From Halobacteriovoraceae bacterium (GTDB lineage: Bacteria > Bdellovibrionota > Bacteriovoracia > Bacteriovoracales > Bacteriovoracaceae), in contig JACKAJ010000015.1 of assembly GCA_020635135.1 (NCBI GenBank), positions 744,001-808,000 of the forward strand: a stretch of DNA of 64,000 nt. Reading direction: 5' to 3'. The notes below the pieces were generated by a model. That model made no database searches and was not told where the DNA came from. It saw only the letters and a list, made by a program, of their open reading frames with translations. The position numbers were made by a program, and so were the translations under genes. Below are positions 46,020-54,822 of the stretch, piece by piece (the stretch's first letter is position 1; each line of letters begins with the position of its first letter).

Positions 46020-48008
46020 TTATAGTAATGGTGCAATGACAAGAGAGACGATTGACATTAACTTAACAAGAATGTTCATCGCTGGTCCTGAAGTATCTTT
46101 GAATGGATCTCCAACAGTATCACCAGTAACAGCAGCTTTGTGAGCTTCTGTTCCTTTAGATTCACCTTTGATTTGTCCTTGTTCAATAGCTTTTTTAGCG
46201 TTGTCCCAAGCTCCACCAGCATTGGCCATAAAAAGAGCAAGAAGAACACCTGTGACAGTCGCTCCAGCGAGCATTCCACCCAGTGCTTCTTTACCAAGAC
46301 CAAAACCAACAACGATTGGAGCAAGCACTGCTACGATTCCTGGAAGAACCATTTCTCTCAAAGCAGCATTTGTAGCGATAGCAACACATCTTTCAGTATC
46401 AGGCTTTCCTGTTCCTTCCATGATTCCTTTAATTTCTCTAAACTGACGACGAACTTCTTCAACCATTTGTTGAGCAGCAGTTCCCACAGAGTTCATTGTA
46501 TTAGCACCAACATAGAAAGGAATAACTCCACCAATGAGAAGACCAATAACAACTTTAGGTTCAAGAAGACTGATTGACTCAAGGCCTACAGCTGTTGAAT
46601 AAGCTGAAAACATCGCAAGGGCCGTAAGAGCAGCTGATCCAATCGCAAAACCTTTTCCGATAGCAGCTGTTGTATTTCCAAGCGAATCCAAACCATCAGT
46701 AATTTTTCTTACCTCAGATCCCAATTCACTCATTTCAGCAATTCCACCAGCATTATCTGAAATCGGTCCGTAAGCATCAACAGTCATCGTAATCCCTGTT
46801 GTGGCCAACATACCAACAGCAGCAATCCCAATTCCATAAAGCCCTGCAAAATCATTCGCAAAATAAATTCCAGCGGCAATGATAGCAATCGGAGCCACAC
46901 AAGACTTCATCCCAACAGCAAGCCCTGCAATAATATTTGTCGCTGGACCTGTTTTCCCAGCTTCAGCAACTTTAAGGACTGGAGAAAAATCCCCAGAAGT
47001 ATAATATTCAGTTACGAGACCAATCCCGAAACCTGCAAGAGACCCAACAACCATGGCCCAAAAAGGTCCCATCGCATAATTAAATTGATAAAAGTCGAGT
47101 GATCGAACAACAAAAAATGATCCAATAAAAAGACCAAGGAGTCCTACTACTGGAGTTACTCTCAACGCCATGGCAGGATTTGATTCTTTAAGAAAATTCA
47201 TTGTCATAATAGAAAGGGCTGAAGCAATAAGACCAATAGAAGCAACAACTAATGGAAGTATGACCGCTCCATCGGGATCAGAAAGAGTTGAACCAATAAA
47301 CATGGTTGCAATAATAGATCCAGCATAACTTTCAAAAATATCGGCTCCCATTCCCGCTGTATCACCAACGTTATCACCAACGTTATCAGCGATGGTCGCT
47401 GGGTTACGTGGATCATCTTCAGGAATACCCGCTTCAACTTTACCAACCAGATCGGCTCCTACGTCAGCAGCTTTGGTATAAATTCCTCCACCAACTCTTG
47501 CAAAAAGAGCAATGGAAGAAGCACCCATGGCAAAACCATTGAGAGCTTGAACACCAAGAATTTTATAAGCAATGACGATTCCAAGAAGTCCGAGAGAAGC
47601 AACTGTCATTCCCATAACTGAGCCCCCAAAGAAAGCAACTGAAAGCGCTTTTCCTTGACCAGATTCACTGGCAGCCTGAGCTGTTCGAACGTTCGATTTG
47701 GTTGCAGCCTTCATTCCCATAAAGCCACAAAGCATGGAAGCTACAGCTCCAGAGATATAGCAAAAGGCTGTTTCCATATTGAGCTTCCAGGCAATAAGCC
47801 CAAAAACAACAACAAGGAATACGACCAACAAACTGTACTCTTTTCGCAAGAAGGTCATCGATCCTGATTCAATGAGACCTGCAATCTCAATCATCTTTGC
47901 ATTTCCTGCCGGTTGCTTGATAATCCAAGCATACGTAAAAAGAGCGAACCCAAAGCCAACAACGGCGATGTAAGGGCTCCAATTAAAAAAGCTCAAAACT
48001 GCTTCCAT
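46020..48008 (-). CDS. hppA: membrane-bound ion-pumping pyrophosphatase, K+-dependent type
   Basis: 662 residues, about 16 membrane helices. Couples pyrophosphate hydrolysis to H+ or Na+ export. The active-site block GGIYTKAADVGADLVGKVEAGIPEDDPRNPATIADNVGDNVGD is complete. GNTTAAIGKGFAIGSA has Ala where K+-independent enzymes have Lys, so the K+-dependent class is indicated; H+ or Na+ specificity is not decided. The ATG at 48008 has AAAGGTGA upstream and is preferred to a TTG 15 nt earlier. Own terminator. Confidence 0.94.
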   Translation of the reverse strand: MEAVLSFFNWSPYIAVVGFGFALFTYAWIIKQPAGNAKMIEIAGLIESGSMTFLRKEYSLLVVFLVVVFGLIAWKLNMETAFCYISGAVASMLCGFMGMKAATKSNVRTAQAASESGQGKALSVAFFGGSVMGMTVASLGLLGIVIAYKILGVQALNGFAMGASSIALFARVGGGIYTKAADVGADLVGKVEAGIPEDDPRNPATIADNVGDNVGDTAGMGADIFESYAGSIIATMFIGSTLSDPDGAVILPLVVASIGLIASALSIMTMNFLKESNPAMALRVTPVVGLLGLFIGSFFVVRSLDFYQFNYAMGPFWAMVVGSLAGFGIGLVTEYYTSGDFSPVLKVAEAGKTGPATNIIAGLAVGMKSCVAPIAIIAAGIYFANDFAGLYGIGIAAVGMLATTGITMTVDAYGPISDNAGGIAEMSELGSEVRKITDGLDSLGNTTAAIGKGFAIGSAALTALAMFSAYSTAVGLESISLLEPKVVIGLLIGGVIPFYVGANTMNSVGTAAQQMVEEVRRQFREIKGIMEGTGKPDTERCVAIATNAALREMVLPGIVAVLAPIVVGFGLGKEALGGMLAGATVTGVLLALFMANAGGAWDNAKKAIEQGQIKGESKGTEAHKAAVTGDTVGDPFKDTSGPAMNILVKLMSIVSLVIAPLL

Positions 48009-48081
48009 AAAATCACCTTTCAATAATCTAAAGTTAATAATAAAATCAATTTATAGAGTAAAGCGTTACTATGGAATCACC

Positions 48082-49674
48082 GTGAGAAATAGTCAAGATA
48101 AGAGTAACAAATCCCCGTTTTTAGTTTTATTTTCTTCATTGAAAATGGGGCTCGCAACTTTTTGCAGTCGAATTCTAGGGCTTGTCCGCGAACTCTTGCT
48201 CGCTTCATATTTCGGAGCGTCAGGAATGACTGATGCCTTTTTTGTAGCCTATCGAATCCCTAATCTCTTGCGCGACCTTTTTGCTGAAGGCGCCTTTTCG
48301 GCTGCCTTTGTTCCCGTTTTTACCCAAACTAAAGTTCAAAAAGGAGAAGCGAGAGCTCTAGAAGTCTTTAAAGCAACTTTTTGGTCACTTTTTGTTATCA
48401 CACTCTTTTTAAGTATCCTTATCTATTTATTTGCGCCTCAATTAGTCTTGGCCTTTGCCCCTGACTTTGCTGACAACCCTGAGAAATTTCAATTCACCAT
48501 TCTCATGGTCAAAATTGTTTCGCCTTTTCTCCTCTTTATTTCTGTTGCAGCTCTTTTTATGGGAGTTCTCAATACTTACCAAGTCTTTTTTCTCCCGGCG
48601 ATCACACCGGCTTTTCTCAACCTGGCCGTCATTGCCTCAATTCTCTTTCTTAGCCCACTACTTTCCCAGTGGGGTTATGAACCTATTTTTTGCCTTGCTA
48701 TTGGAATTATGATTGGTGGCTTTCTCCAAATGCTTCTTCAATACCCTAAGCTTAAAAGTTTTGGGTATGTTATAGGCCTTCCTAAAAAACTTATCACCAT
48801 AGAAGTCAAAAGCATTCTTCACAAAATGGGTCCGGGACTTCTCGGTTTTTCACTTGCGCAATTTAATTTTTGGGTTGTAACTCGCTTGGCAACTTCAAGC
48901 ATCGAAGGTGCCCTTTCATTCATCAGTTATGCCTTTAGAATATTTCAATTTCCCATTGGTATATTAGCCGTTTCACTTGGAAATTCTCACCTTGTTCATT
49001 TTTCTAATCACTGGAAGCAAGGAGAAATCCAAGAAGCGAACGATCTGTTTACGAAAACATTTTTTTACACTCTCTTTATTTTTATTCCGGTGACTGTTTT
49101 TTCTTTTTATTACAGCCACTGGCTTATCCATATTGTTTTTGAAAGAGGGGCTTTTAATAGTCACGATGTGGCCATGACCAGCAAAGCCTTTGCTCTTTAT
49201 ACAATCGGACTTCCTTTTTATGGTCTCTACAAACTCACTGTTCCGATTTTTTATACGATTGATAGACAGAAAATTCCTGTTCTCACTTCAGCTCTTGCAG
49301 TCACTGTTAATGTTATTCTCGCAGTCTCTCTGATCGATAAATATGGATTTGCTATACTGGCCTTCTCATCGAGTGTTTCCATTATTATTAACTGCCTTAT
49401 ACAAATAATTTATTTGAAAAAAATTCTCGAAATTAAAGCACACTTACTTGTTAATCTCAAAATTTTAAAACTTCTTTTAGCGGCGGTAGGGATGTATTTA
49501 GTCGCTCAAAAATTGAGCCCTGAGTACCAAGTTTTCTCGAGCTCTGGATTAGGGCAAAAGTTTGTCATCCTTGGCTCTATGTGCGCTGTATCATTTTCGG
49601 TCTACTTCGCGATCCTCATGGCACTGGGAGAGAGACAACTTGTGCGCGCAGTATTAAAAAAATTCAAAAAATGA
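48082..49674 (+). CDS. murJ: lipid II flippase MurJ
   Basis: 530 residues, 14 membrane helices, MviN/MurJ family. Moves lipid II across the inner membrane for cell-wall synthesis. Signatures: FCSRILGLVRELLLASYFGAS, MTDAFFVAYRIPNLLRDLFAEGAFSAAFVPVF (contains the essential Arg residues of the central cavity). The start is GTG at 48082; there is no strong ribosome site, so the start is less certain than the gene. Divergent from hppA. Confidence 0.94.
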   Translation: MRNSQDKSNKSPFLVLFSSLKMGLATFCSRILGLVRELLLASYFGASGMTDAFFVAYRIPNLLRDLFAEGAFSAAFVPVFTQTKVQKGEARALEVFKATFWSLFVITLFLSILIYLFAPQLVLAFAPDFADNPEKFQFTILMVKIVSPFLLFISVAALFMGVLNTYQVFFLPAITPAFLNLAVIASILFLSPLLSQWGYEPIFCLAIGIMIGGFLQMLLQYPKLKSFGYVIGLPKKLITIEVKSILHKMGPGLLGFSLAQFNFWVVTRLATSSIEGALSFISYAFRIFQFPIGILAVSLGNSHLVHFSNHWKQGEIQEANDLFTKTFFYTLFIFIPVTVFSFYYSHWLIHIVFERGAFNSHDVAMTSKAFALYTIGLPFYGLYKLTVPIFYTIDRQKIPVLTSALAVTVNVILAVSLIDKYGFAILAFSSSVSIIINCLIQIIYLKKILEIKAHLLVNLKILKLLLAAVGMYLVAQKLSPEYQVFSSSGLGQKFVILGSMCAVSFSVYFAILMALGERQLVRAVLKKFKK

Positions 49675-49773
49675 GTGAGTTTTTATTGTAGATGTGCTGA
49701 GAGTCCGATACACTGCGAAGTATAGCTTAGGCTATCAAAAAAATAAAGTATTATGCTTTGTAGGATCATTTAA

Positions 49774-50223
49774 ATGAAAACAGATTTTGAAACACTTAAA
49801 TCCCTTGCCACATATGTTCTTGATCATCTTCAACAAGCTGAAATTGCTGAGTACCCGGTTGACAAAAGACCAGTGCTCATTGAGGCCCTGGCCATCGAAC
49901 TCGGAGTAAGCTTTTCTACAGATGAAGACATTAAAGAGCAAGCCATCGAAGAAGTTCAGGAAAAATTTGGTGAAGATATCCCCGACGATATTACTGAAAC
50001 TGAGATGTATAACCACGCAAGAAAAGAAATCATCAAAGGCTTTAGTGGGGAAAATATTAGCGGACTGTACCTGACAGAATCCCTTCACCACGTAGCCTTG
50101 AGAATTAAAGATTTTCTCCTCAATCACGACGATGTCGACGAAGTCTATGCTACAGACCTTGAACTCATTGATTTTCTGGTCGATAAACTGAGAAGATTTT
50201 CAATTAAAAAGACAATCGTCTAA
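49774..50223 (+). CDS. DUF507-like small acidic protein
   Basis: 149 residues, soluble, helical and acidic. The region LATYVLDHLQQAEIAEYPVDKRPVLIEALAIELGVSFSTDEDIKEQAIEEVQEKFGE is reminiscent of DUF507, but the protein is longer than the usual 90-95 residues. AGGAT precedes the ATG. Function unknown. Its stop is 1 nt from the stop of the convergent gene. Confidence 0.6.
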   Translation: MKTDFETLKSLATYVLDHLQQAEIAEYPVDKRPVLIEALAIELGVSFSTDEDIKEQAIEEVQEKFGEDIPDDITETEMYNHARKEIIKGFSGENISGLYLTESLHHVALRIKDFLLNHDDVDEVYATDLELIDFLVDKLRRFSIKKTIV

Positions 50224-50224
50224 G

Positions 50225-50824
50225 CTAACCAACTTTTAAACCTATATTCTTAATAGCTTCTTCGAAATAAGGTCCTTCTAAACAACCATTGAGAACAGAA
50301 CTGCGACTTTCACAATGGTAAACTTCAGGGTGAGTTTTTAATTTAAAAACAACCAAATCCAAATACAGTCTCTCGGACTCGGCTATCGTGCCTGTTCCTT
50401 CAATTCGCCAATAATCTTCGAGGCAAGCATTCACTTCAGGACTTGCAATTAGGTATTCACTCTTATCGCTCTTAAGAGAATCTTCATCCATGACAATTTC
50501 TTCTCTTTCAAGATATTCGTAAGAATAATCATCACAAGTGAGAGTGCTTTTCACTAATTCAAAAGTCGCATTCCATTCATAGTGTGTGTCTGAGCGATAA
50601 AATTTTAACAAATTCTCACTTTGTTCTCTAACAGCCCACCACTTAGCAATGAGAAATTTCACCCTCCCAAGGGAAAACCAGATCGCTTCTTCCTCATACT
50701 CACTTTTTTCTCGCTTGATCGCCAAGGCTGCATAGAAAGCAAAGGCTAATAACCCTATTACGAGTCCCCACTGCCAAAGCAAGTTGAAATTAAAATGATG
50801 GGAGGAAGGCGGTGGAGTGTACAT
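50225..50824 (-). CDS. hypothetical single-pass membrane protein
   Basis: 199 residues. Short N-terminal tail, one helix (about 13-35, WQWGLVIGLLAFAFYAALAI), then an acidic soluble domain with Cys in CDDYSYE, ACLEDYW, HCESRS and GCLEG that may pair, so the domain may face the periplasm. No family recognised. Divergent from the Cys-rich secreted protein. Confidence 0.65.
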   Translation of the reverse strand: MYTPPPSSHHFNFNLLWQWGLVIGLLAFAFYAALAIKREKSEYEEEAIWFSLGRVKFLIAKWWAVREQSENLLKFYRSDTHYEWNATFELVKSTLTCDDYSYEYLEREEIVMDEDSLKSDKSEYLIASPEVNACLEDYWRIEGTGTIAESERLYLDLVVFKLKTHPEVYHCESRSSVLNGCLEGPYFEEAIKNIGLKVG

Positions 50825-50949
50825 ATACCCGAGTAGTTCTATTGGTTGTTTATCTTACTGTCTTACGCAAATTTTTCCATTAGAAAAATAGTGTTACAAT
50901 ATTAGATATACTACTAAATGAGGATTTTTCCAAAATAAGGGTGAATGGT

Positions 50950-52539
50950 ATGAAAAAGGAATTTCTAACTCTTTTAGTCTCACTAACTTTTGTGAGTCCT
51001 GTCTTTTCGCAAATTGAAGGTGTTACCGATGCCGGCAAACGAACTGACATTGTTCAGGAATGTAAAAAACTTGGTGGGGCCATTAATGTTAACGAAGTTA
51101 CAGAGACTGATGATAAAACAGGCCAATCAAAGGTTTGTCTCAAAGACGTCACCTGTGTAGAAGAAGATGACACCGGTTATTCGAGAATCATGAATCGCTA
51201 TAAAGACAAATGTGTTAGTCAAAAAGCATGGGACGACATCCTCAATAAAAAGAAAATTGAAATTCTCTTTAATACTGGTGGTAGCTCTGGTGGTACTGTT
51301 ATAAACGGTGAAAACTGTCCTACATGTAAAGAAGGTTCCGTCACCATCGGGCCTTTTCAAGCAGGGATAGGAGCAGGTAACATGTGTACCGAAGTCTGTA
51401 CCAAATACAAGTACTACCAACACGAGTACTTCAGTAAAGGAAAAGGTGGATTCTTAGGAATCGGCTCGCGGAAAGCTAAATACAATCGTTACAAAAAAAG
51501 ATGTTTTAAATGTCTCTTTGGAGATGCTGCCGCTAAATGTTTACTCGGTAAGAAAAGTGGTAAAAAATGTGTTGGGGTTTTTATGAACGCAGGAATTTAT
51601 CCCGGTGGAGCTAAAGGAAGCGTTGTTGTTCGAGGAGGTTCGTTAGACTGTACTTATAATTCGACAACTTGCCCTAGCCAACAAGAATACGCTGAATATC
51701 TTGAAGAATTTCTCGACACTGAAGAATGTGTTGATTGCCGCGATAAAATGAGTCGAAAAAATAAAAGAAGAGGACGCGATCGCGATGGGCGTGGTGGAGG
51801 AAATGCAGCCGGTATTCTCAGTGCGATCCTCAACCCTCTCGCTTATTTTGGATCCAACTACTTTACCTCAAAACATATGAAAGACGCCTGTGTGAATAGC
51901 TATACCGCCTATACTGGCTCTGTTGATAACCTCAACGCTAATATTGCAGCTGAAAACTATGATCCCAAAAGACTTGATCCCACTTATGCAGGTCCTTTTC
52001 ACGATCGCTCAACAGACGAACTTCCTCTCAAAGATTTTATTACTCCGCGAACGGCGAAGTGTAACGGCTACTCATCGGGAAGTTTTGCTGGACTGGCCGG
52101 CCCGATGGGAAGTGCTTATGGGCCAGCAGGAGCAACTGCTAACGGAATGTATACCAACCCACTCTTTCCTGGAAGTTACTACGGAGCAAACCAAGGGCTT
52201 CACCTCTATAACCCTTACGCTGGCTTAGGAAATCTTGGTGGTTCCATTAATTTTGGTATTGGTAATCCTTACGGCAATTTTGGTGGGGGTTATGGAAACT
52301 ACCCAGGATGGGGACAAAATGGATACTACCCACAAAACGGAAACCCATGGGCCGCAGGGGCGAATGGTCACCTTCCTTATGGCAACTACTCAGTTCGCTC
52401 AATGATGTACCCCCAAAATTACCAGTACCAAATGGGTATTACTCAACAAGCGAAATACAGAGATGCGATGTACTATCAAAATCGCTTCTACGGACCGTAC
52501 ACTCAATACAGCCAACCTCCGTTTCCACCTGTTCAATAA
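50950..52539 (+). CDS. secreted Cys-rich protein with Gly/Tyr/Asn-rich tail
   Basis: 529 residues. Signal peptide 1-20 (ending SPVFSQ); the ATG at 50950 is chosen for AAGGGTG upstream. Residues 30-260 hold about 20 Cys, many in CxxC or near pairs (CPTC, CTEVC, CFKC, CVDC), and a basic RGRDRDGRGG segment follows near 280. The last 150 residues are low-complexity Gly/Tyr/Asn/Pro (GNPYGNFGGGYGNYPGWGQN). Such tails occur in adhesive or matrix proteins. Family unknown. A possible extended -10 (TGTTACAAT, 50892-50900) lies upstream and a strong terminator follows. Confidence 0.75.
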   Translation: MKKEFLTLLVSLTFVSPVFSQIEGVTDAGKRTDIVQECKKLGGAINVNEVTETDDKTGQSKVCLKDVTCVEEDDTGYSRIMNRYKDKCVSQKAWDDILNKKKIEILFNTGGSSGGTVINGENCPTCKEGSVTIGPFQAGIGAGNMCTEVCTKYKYYQHEYFSKGKGGFLGIGSRKAKYNRYKKRCFKCLFGDAAAKCLLGKKSGKKCVGVFMNAGIYPGGAKGSVVVRGGSLDCTYNSTTCPSQQEYAEYLEEFLDTEECVDCRDKMSRKNKRRGRDRDGRGGGNAAGILSAILNPLAYFGSNYFTSKHMKDACVNSYTAYTGSVDNLNANIAAENYDPKRLDPTYAGPFHDRSTDELPLKDFITPRTAKCNGYSSGSFAGLAGPMGSAYGPAGATANGMYTNPLFPGSYYGANQGLHLYNPYAGLGNLGGSINFGIGNPYGNFGGGYGNYPGWGQNGYYPQNGNPWAAGANGHLPYGNYSVRSMMYPQNYQYQMGITQQAKYRDAMYYQNRFYGPYTQYSQPPFPPVQ

Positions 52540-52560
52540 AAATAACAATTCTTAAATATA

Positions 52561-52592
52561 AAAAAAGCTGCTCACCAGAGCAGCTTTTTTTT
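52561..52592. terminator. bidirectional rho-independent terminator
   Basis: Perfect stem GCTGCTC/GAGCAGC with loop ACCA, flanked by A6 and T8 that extend it to 13 bp. It works for the plus-strand gene ending at 52539 and, in mirror form, for the minus-strand gene ending at 52612. Confidence 0.92.
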
Positions 52593-52611
52593 ATCATTTG
52601 AAAGTTAAAAA

Positions 52612-52854
52612 TTATCGTTTGTCGTGGATAAGAGTCTTGATTGTCTCTTCGAATACAACTTCAATTTTTTCGTTGCTTAGAAATGATTTAACAACCCCTC
52701 GGCCGAAAACTTTGTGGTCGATAACATCACCAACTTCAAATTTAGTTTTCATGCTATAAGGTCTTGTTTCGGCAGTCGCAGTAGCAATACCTTCAATCCA
52801 CATGTCCTGAATGGCATTGGATGCTTTTTTTGTTGTTCTTTTTTTGCGGGCCAT
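52612..52854 (-). CDS. free-standing UvrD/PcrA-type Tudor domain protein
   Basis: 80 residues. Basic N-terminus (MARKKRTTKKA), then KFEVGDVIDHKVFGRGVVKSFLSNEKIEVVFEETIKTLI, which matches the C-terminal Tudor-like domain of UvrD/PcrA helicases (VGD..xHxxFGxGxV...FxxxxKxLL). In those helicases the domain binds RNA polymerase. Here it stands alone, 90 nt from and divergent to uvrC, suggesting a role in transcription or repair; the function is inference. Confidence 0.7.
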   Translation of the reverse strand: MARKKRTTKKASNAIQDMWIEGIATATAETRPYSMKTKFEVGDVIDHKVFGRGVVKSFLSNEKIEVVFEETIKTLIHDKR

Positions 52855-52944
52855 AATTCACCTTTGGTAAGAATGCCACAAACTACCGCATCATTGCCCA
52901 TTCGTAAAGTTTCGATGTATCATTTACCATTTCCAATATATTAA

Positions 52945-54810
52945 ATGAAAATTAAAGCCACTTTATTCGAAAAATCTAAAACTCTTCCTTCTAACTCGGG
53001 TTGTTATCTTATGAAAAACAAAACGGGTGAAGTCATTTATGTTGGTAAAGCTAAAAATCTTAAAAGCCGCGTTAAAACTTATTTTGATAACTCTACCAAA
53101 TATACCAAAACATTAGCCTTAGTGAGAAACACTGAAGATTTCGATTTTATTATTACGACTAACGAAGTTGAATCTCTTGTATTAGAAAATAACCTCATCA
53201 AAAAATATTCCCCTAAATACAATATTCGCCTCCGAGACGATAAAACTTATCCCTATGTTCAAATCAACACCAAAGAACCTTTTCCTCGCTTAGAATACAC
53301 ACGAAGACCCTCCAAAAAACCAGGCATTCAAGTTTATGGACCTTTCCCCGAAGGAAGTCATATCAAAAATATTATGCGTATTTTAACGAAACTTCTGGGA
53401 TTGCGTGATTGTAGTTTGCGCGAATTTCATTCAAGAAAAAAACCTTGTCTTCTCTATCAACTTCACCAATGTTCAGCTCCTTGTGTTTCCTATATCTCGG
53501 CTGAAGATTATGAGGTTCAGCTAAAAAAAGCTATTCAATTTTTCCAATCTTTAAAAGGAGTTAAAAAACTTATCAAAGAATTTAAAGATAAAATGCATGA
53601 AAAATCTGAAAATGAAGAGTTTGAAAAAGCGATAATATTACGAGACTCCATTGAAGAACTCGACAACTATAGTGATTATTATAGTAAACAAGAGGTGGAA
53701 CTCAACAAAGAAGGAAAAGATATAGATGTCATTGCCCATTATTATGGTTTAGAGGAAATTGATTTTTCGATCTACACAATTCGCAACTCACTTTTAATAG
53801 GAATTAAAAATTTTAATTTTCTCAACTCTTATGAATCTCTTGAAGATTTTGAAGAAGATATTCCCTCTATTCTCATGCAATATTATTCTAATCAACCCTT
53901 GATACCATCAACAATTTTATGTTCATTTAAGAAACAGAGCCAAGATCTTATCGCCCAAGCCATTGAAGAAAATTTTCATAAAAAAGTCTCTATAAAAAAT
54001 AAAATCTCTCAACTTTCACAACTTCTCAATAATGCGAGAGAACATGCTGAAAATTCTCAGAGAATGCGCCATGAAAATAAAAATAATATTTTCAAAGGTC
54101 TTATTGATTTGAAAAAACTTTTGCAATTGGAAGACATTCCTCGAACGTTAGAATGCTATGATGTAGCCATTTGGCAAGGATCTTCTCCTACTGCTGCTCA
54201 GATTGTCTTTTTTGATGGAAAGCCCGATAAAACAAAATTTAGGCATTACAATCTAGAGACGAGACCTGAAAAGAATAACGACTTTGCCATGCTTCAAGAA
54301 GTTTTTTCAAGACGAGTTCGAAGTGGCAATCTCCCTGACGTCTTTATTGTCGATGGCGGAACTCCTCAGGTTAATTCCGTTTTAAAAATTCTTGAAGAAC
54401 TCAATATCTCCAAACCCGTAATTGGTATTGCTAAGTCTAAAGTCCTCTCACAAAATGCATTCCACCATAGTGAAGTGGAAAAAAGTGAAGAACGACTTGT
54501 AATTCCAAACAGAAAAAATCCTTATATCCTCACAAAGTCCCCTGAGCTTTTTCGTATTATCGTTAAAATGCGTGATGAGGCTCACCGTTTTTCACGAAGA
54601 CTTCATCATAAGGTTGAAAAAAAGAAATTACTTCATTCCGATCTTCTTCGAATTCCTGGTATCGGACCTAAAGCTGTCGAAAAAATTCTCTCGAAAATTG
54701 ATACCCCTATTCGCGAACTCTTAAAACTTAGCCCTCAGGAAATTGTACAAAATTTTCATCTGACTCTTGAACAAGCTGAAAACATACTCAATTATCTCAA
54801 AAACAACTAG
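52945..54810 (+). CDS. uvrC: excinuclease ABC subunit C
   Basis: 621 residues, full length. GIY-YIG nuclease (residues 14-95, GCYLMKNKTGEVIYVGKAKNLKSRV), UVR domain (about 205-240), RNase H-like second nuclease (Asp in VDGG, residues about 470) and C-terminal helix-hairpin-helix (LLRIPGIGPKAVEKIL). Makes both cuts in nucleotide excision repair after UvrA/UvrB. It has no strong ribosome site; the ATG is the first after a stop region. Confidence 0.96.
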   Translation: MKIKATLFEKSKTLPSNSGCYLMKNKTGEVIYVGKAKNLKSRVKTYFDNSTKYTKTLALVRNTEDFDFIITTNEVESLVLENNLIKKYSPKYNIRLRDDKTYPYVQINTKEPFPRLEYTRRPSKKPGIQVYGPFPEGSHIKNIMRILTKLLGLRDCSLREFHSRKKPCLLYQLHQCSAPCVSYISAEDYEVQLKKAIQFFQSLKGVKKLIKEFKDKMHEKSENEEFEKAIILRDSIEELDNYSDYYSKQEVELNKEGKDIDVIAHYYGLEEIDFSIYTIRNSLLIGIKNFNFLNSYESLEDFEEDIPSILMQYYSNQPLIPSTILCSFKKQSQDLIAQAIEENFHKKVSIKNKISQLSQLLNNAREHAENSQRMRHENKNNIFKGLIDLKKLLQLEDIPRTLECYDVAIWQGSSPTAAQIVFFDGKPDKTKFRHYNLETRPEKNNDFAMLQEVFSRRVRSGNLPDVFIVDGGTPQVNSVLKILEELNISKPVIGIAKSKVLSQNAFHHSEVEKSEERLVIPNRKNPYILTKSPELFRIIVKMRDEAHRFSRRLHHKVEKKKLLHSDLLRIPGIGPKAVEKILSKIDTPIRELLKLSPQEIVQNFHLTLEQAENILNYLKNN

Positions 54811-54822
54811 GTCGTGTTCTCA

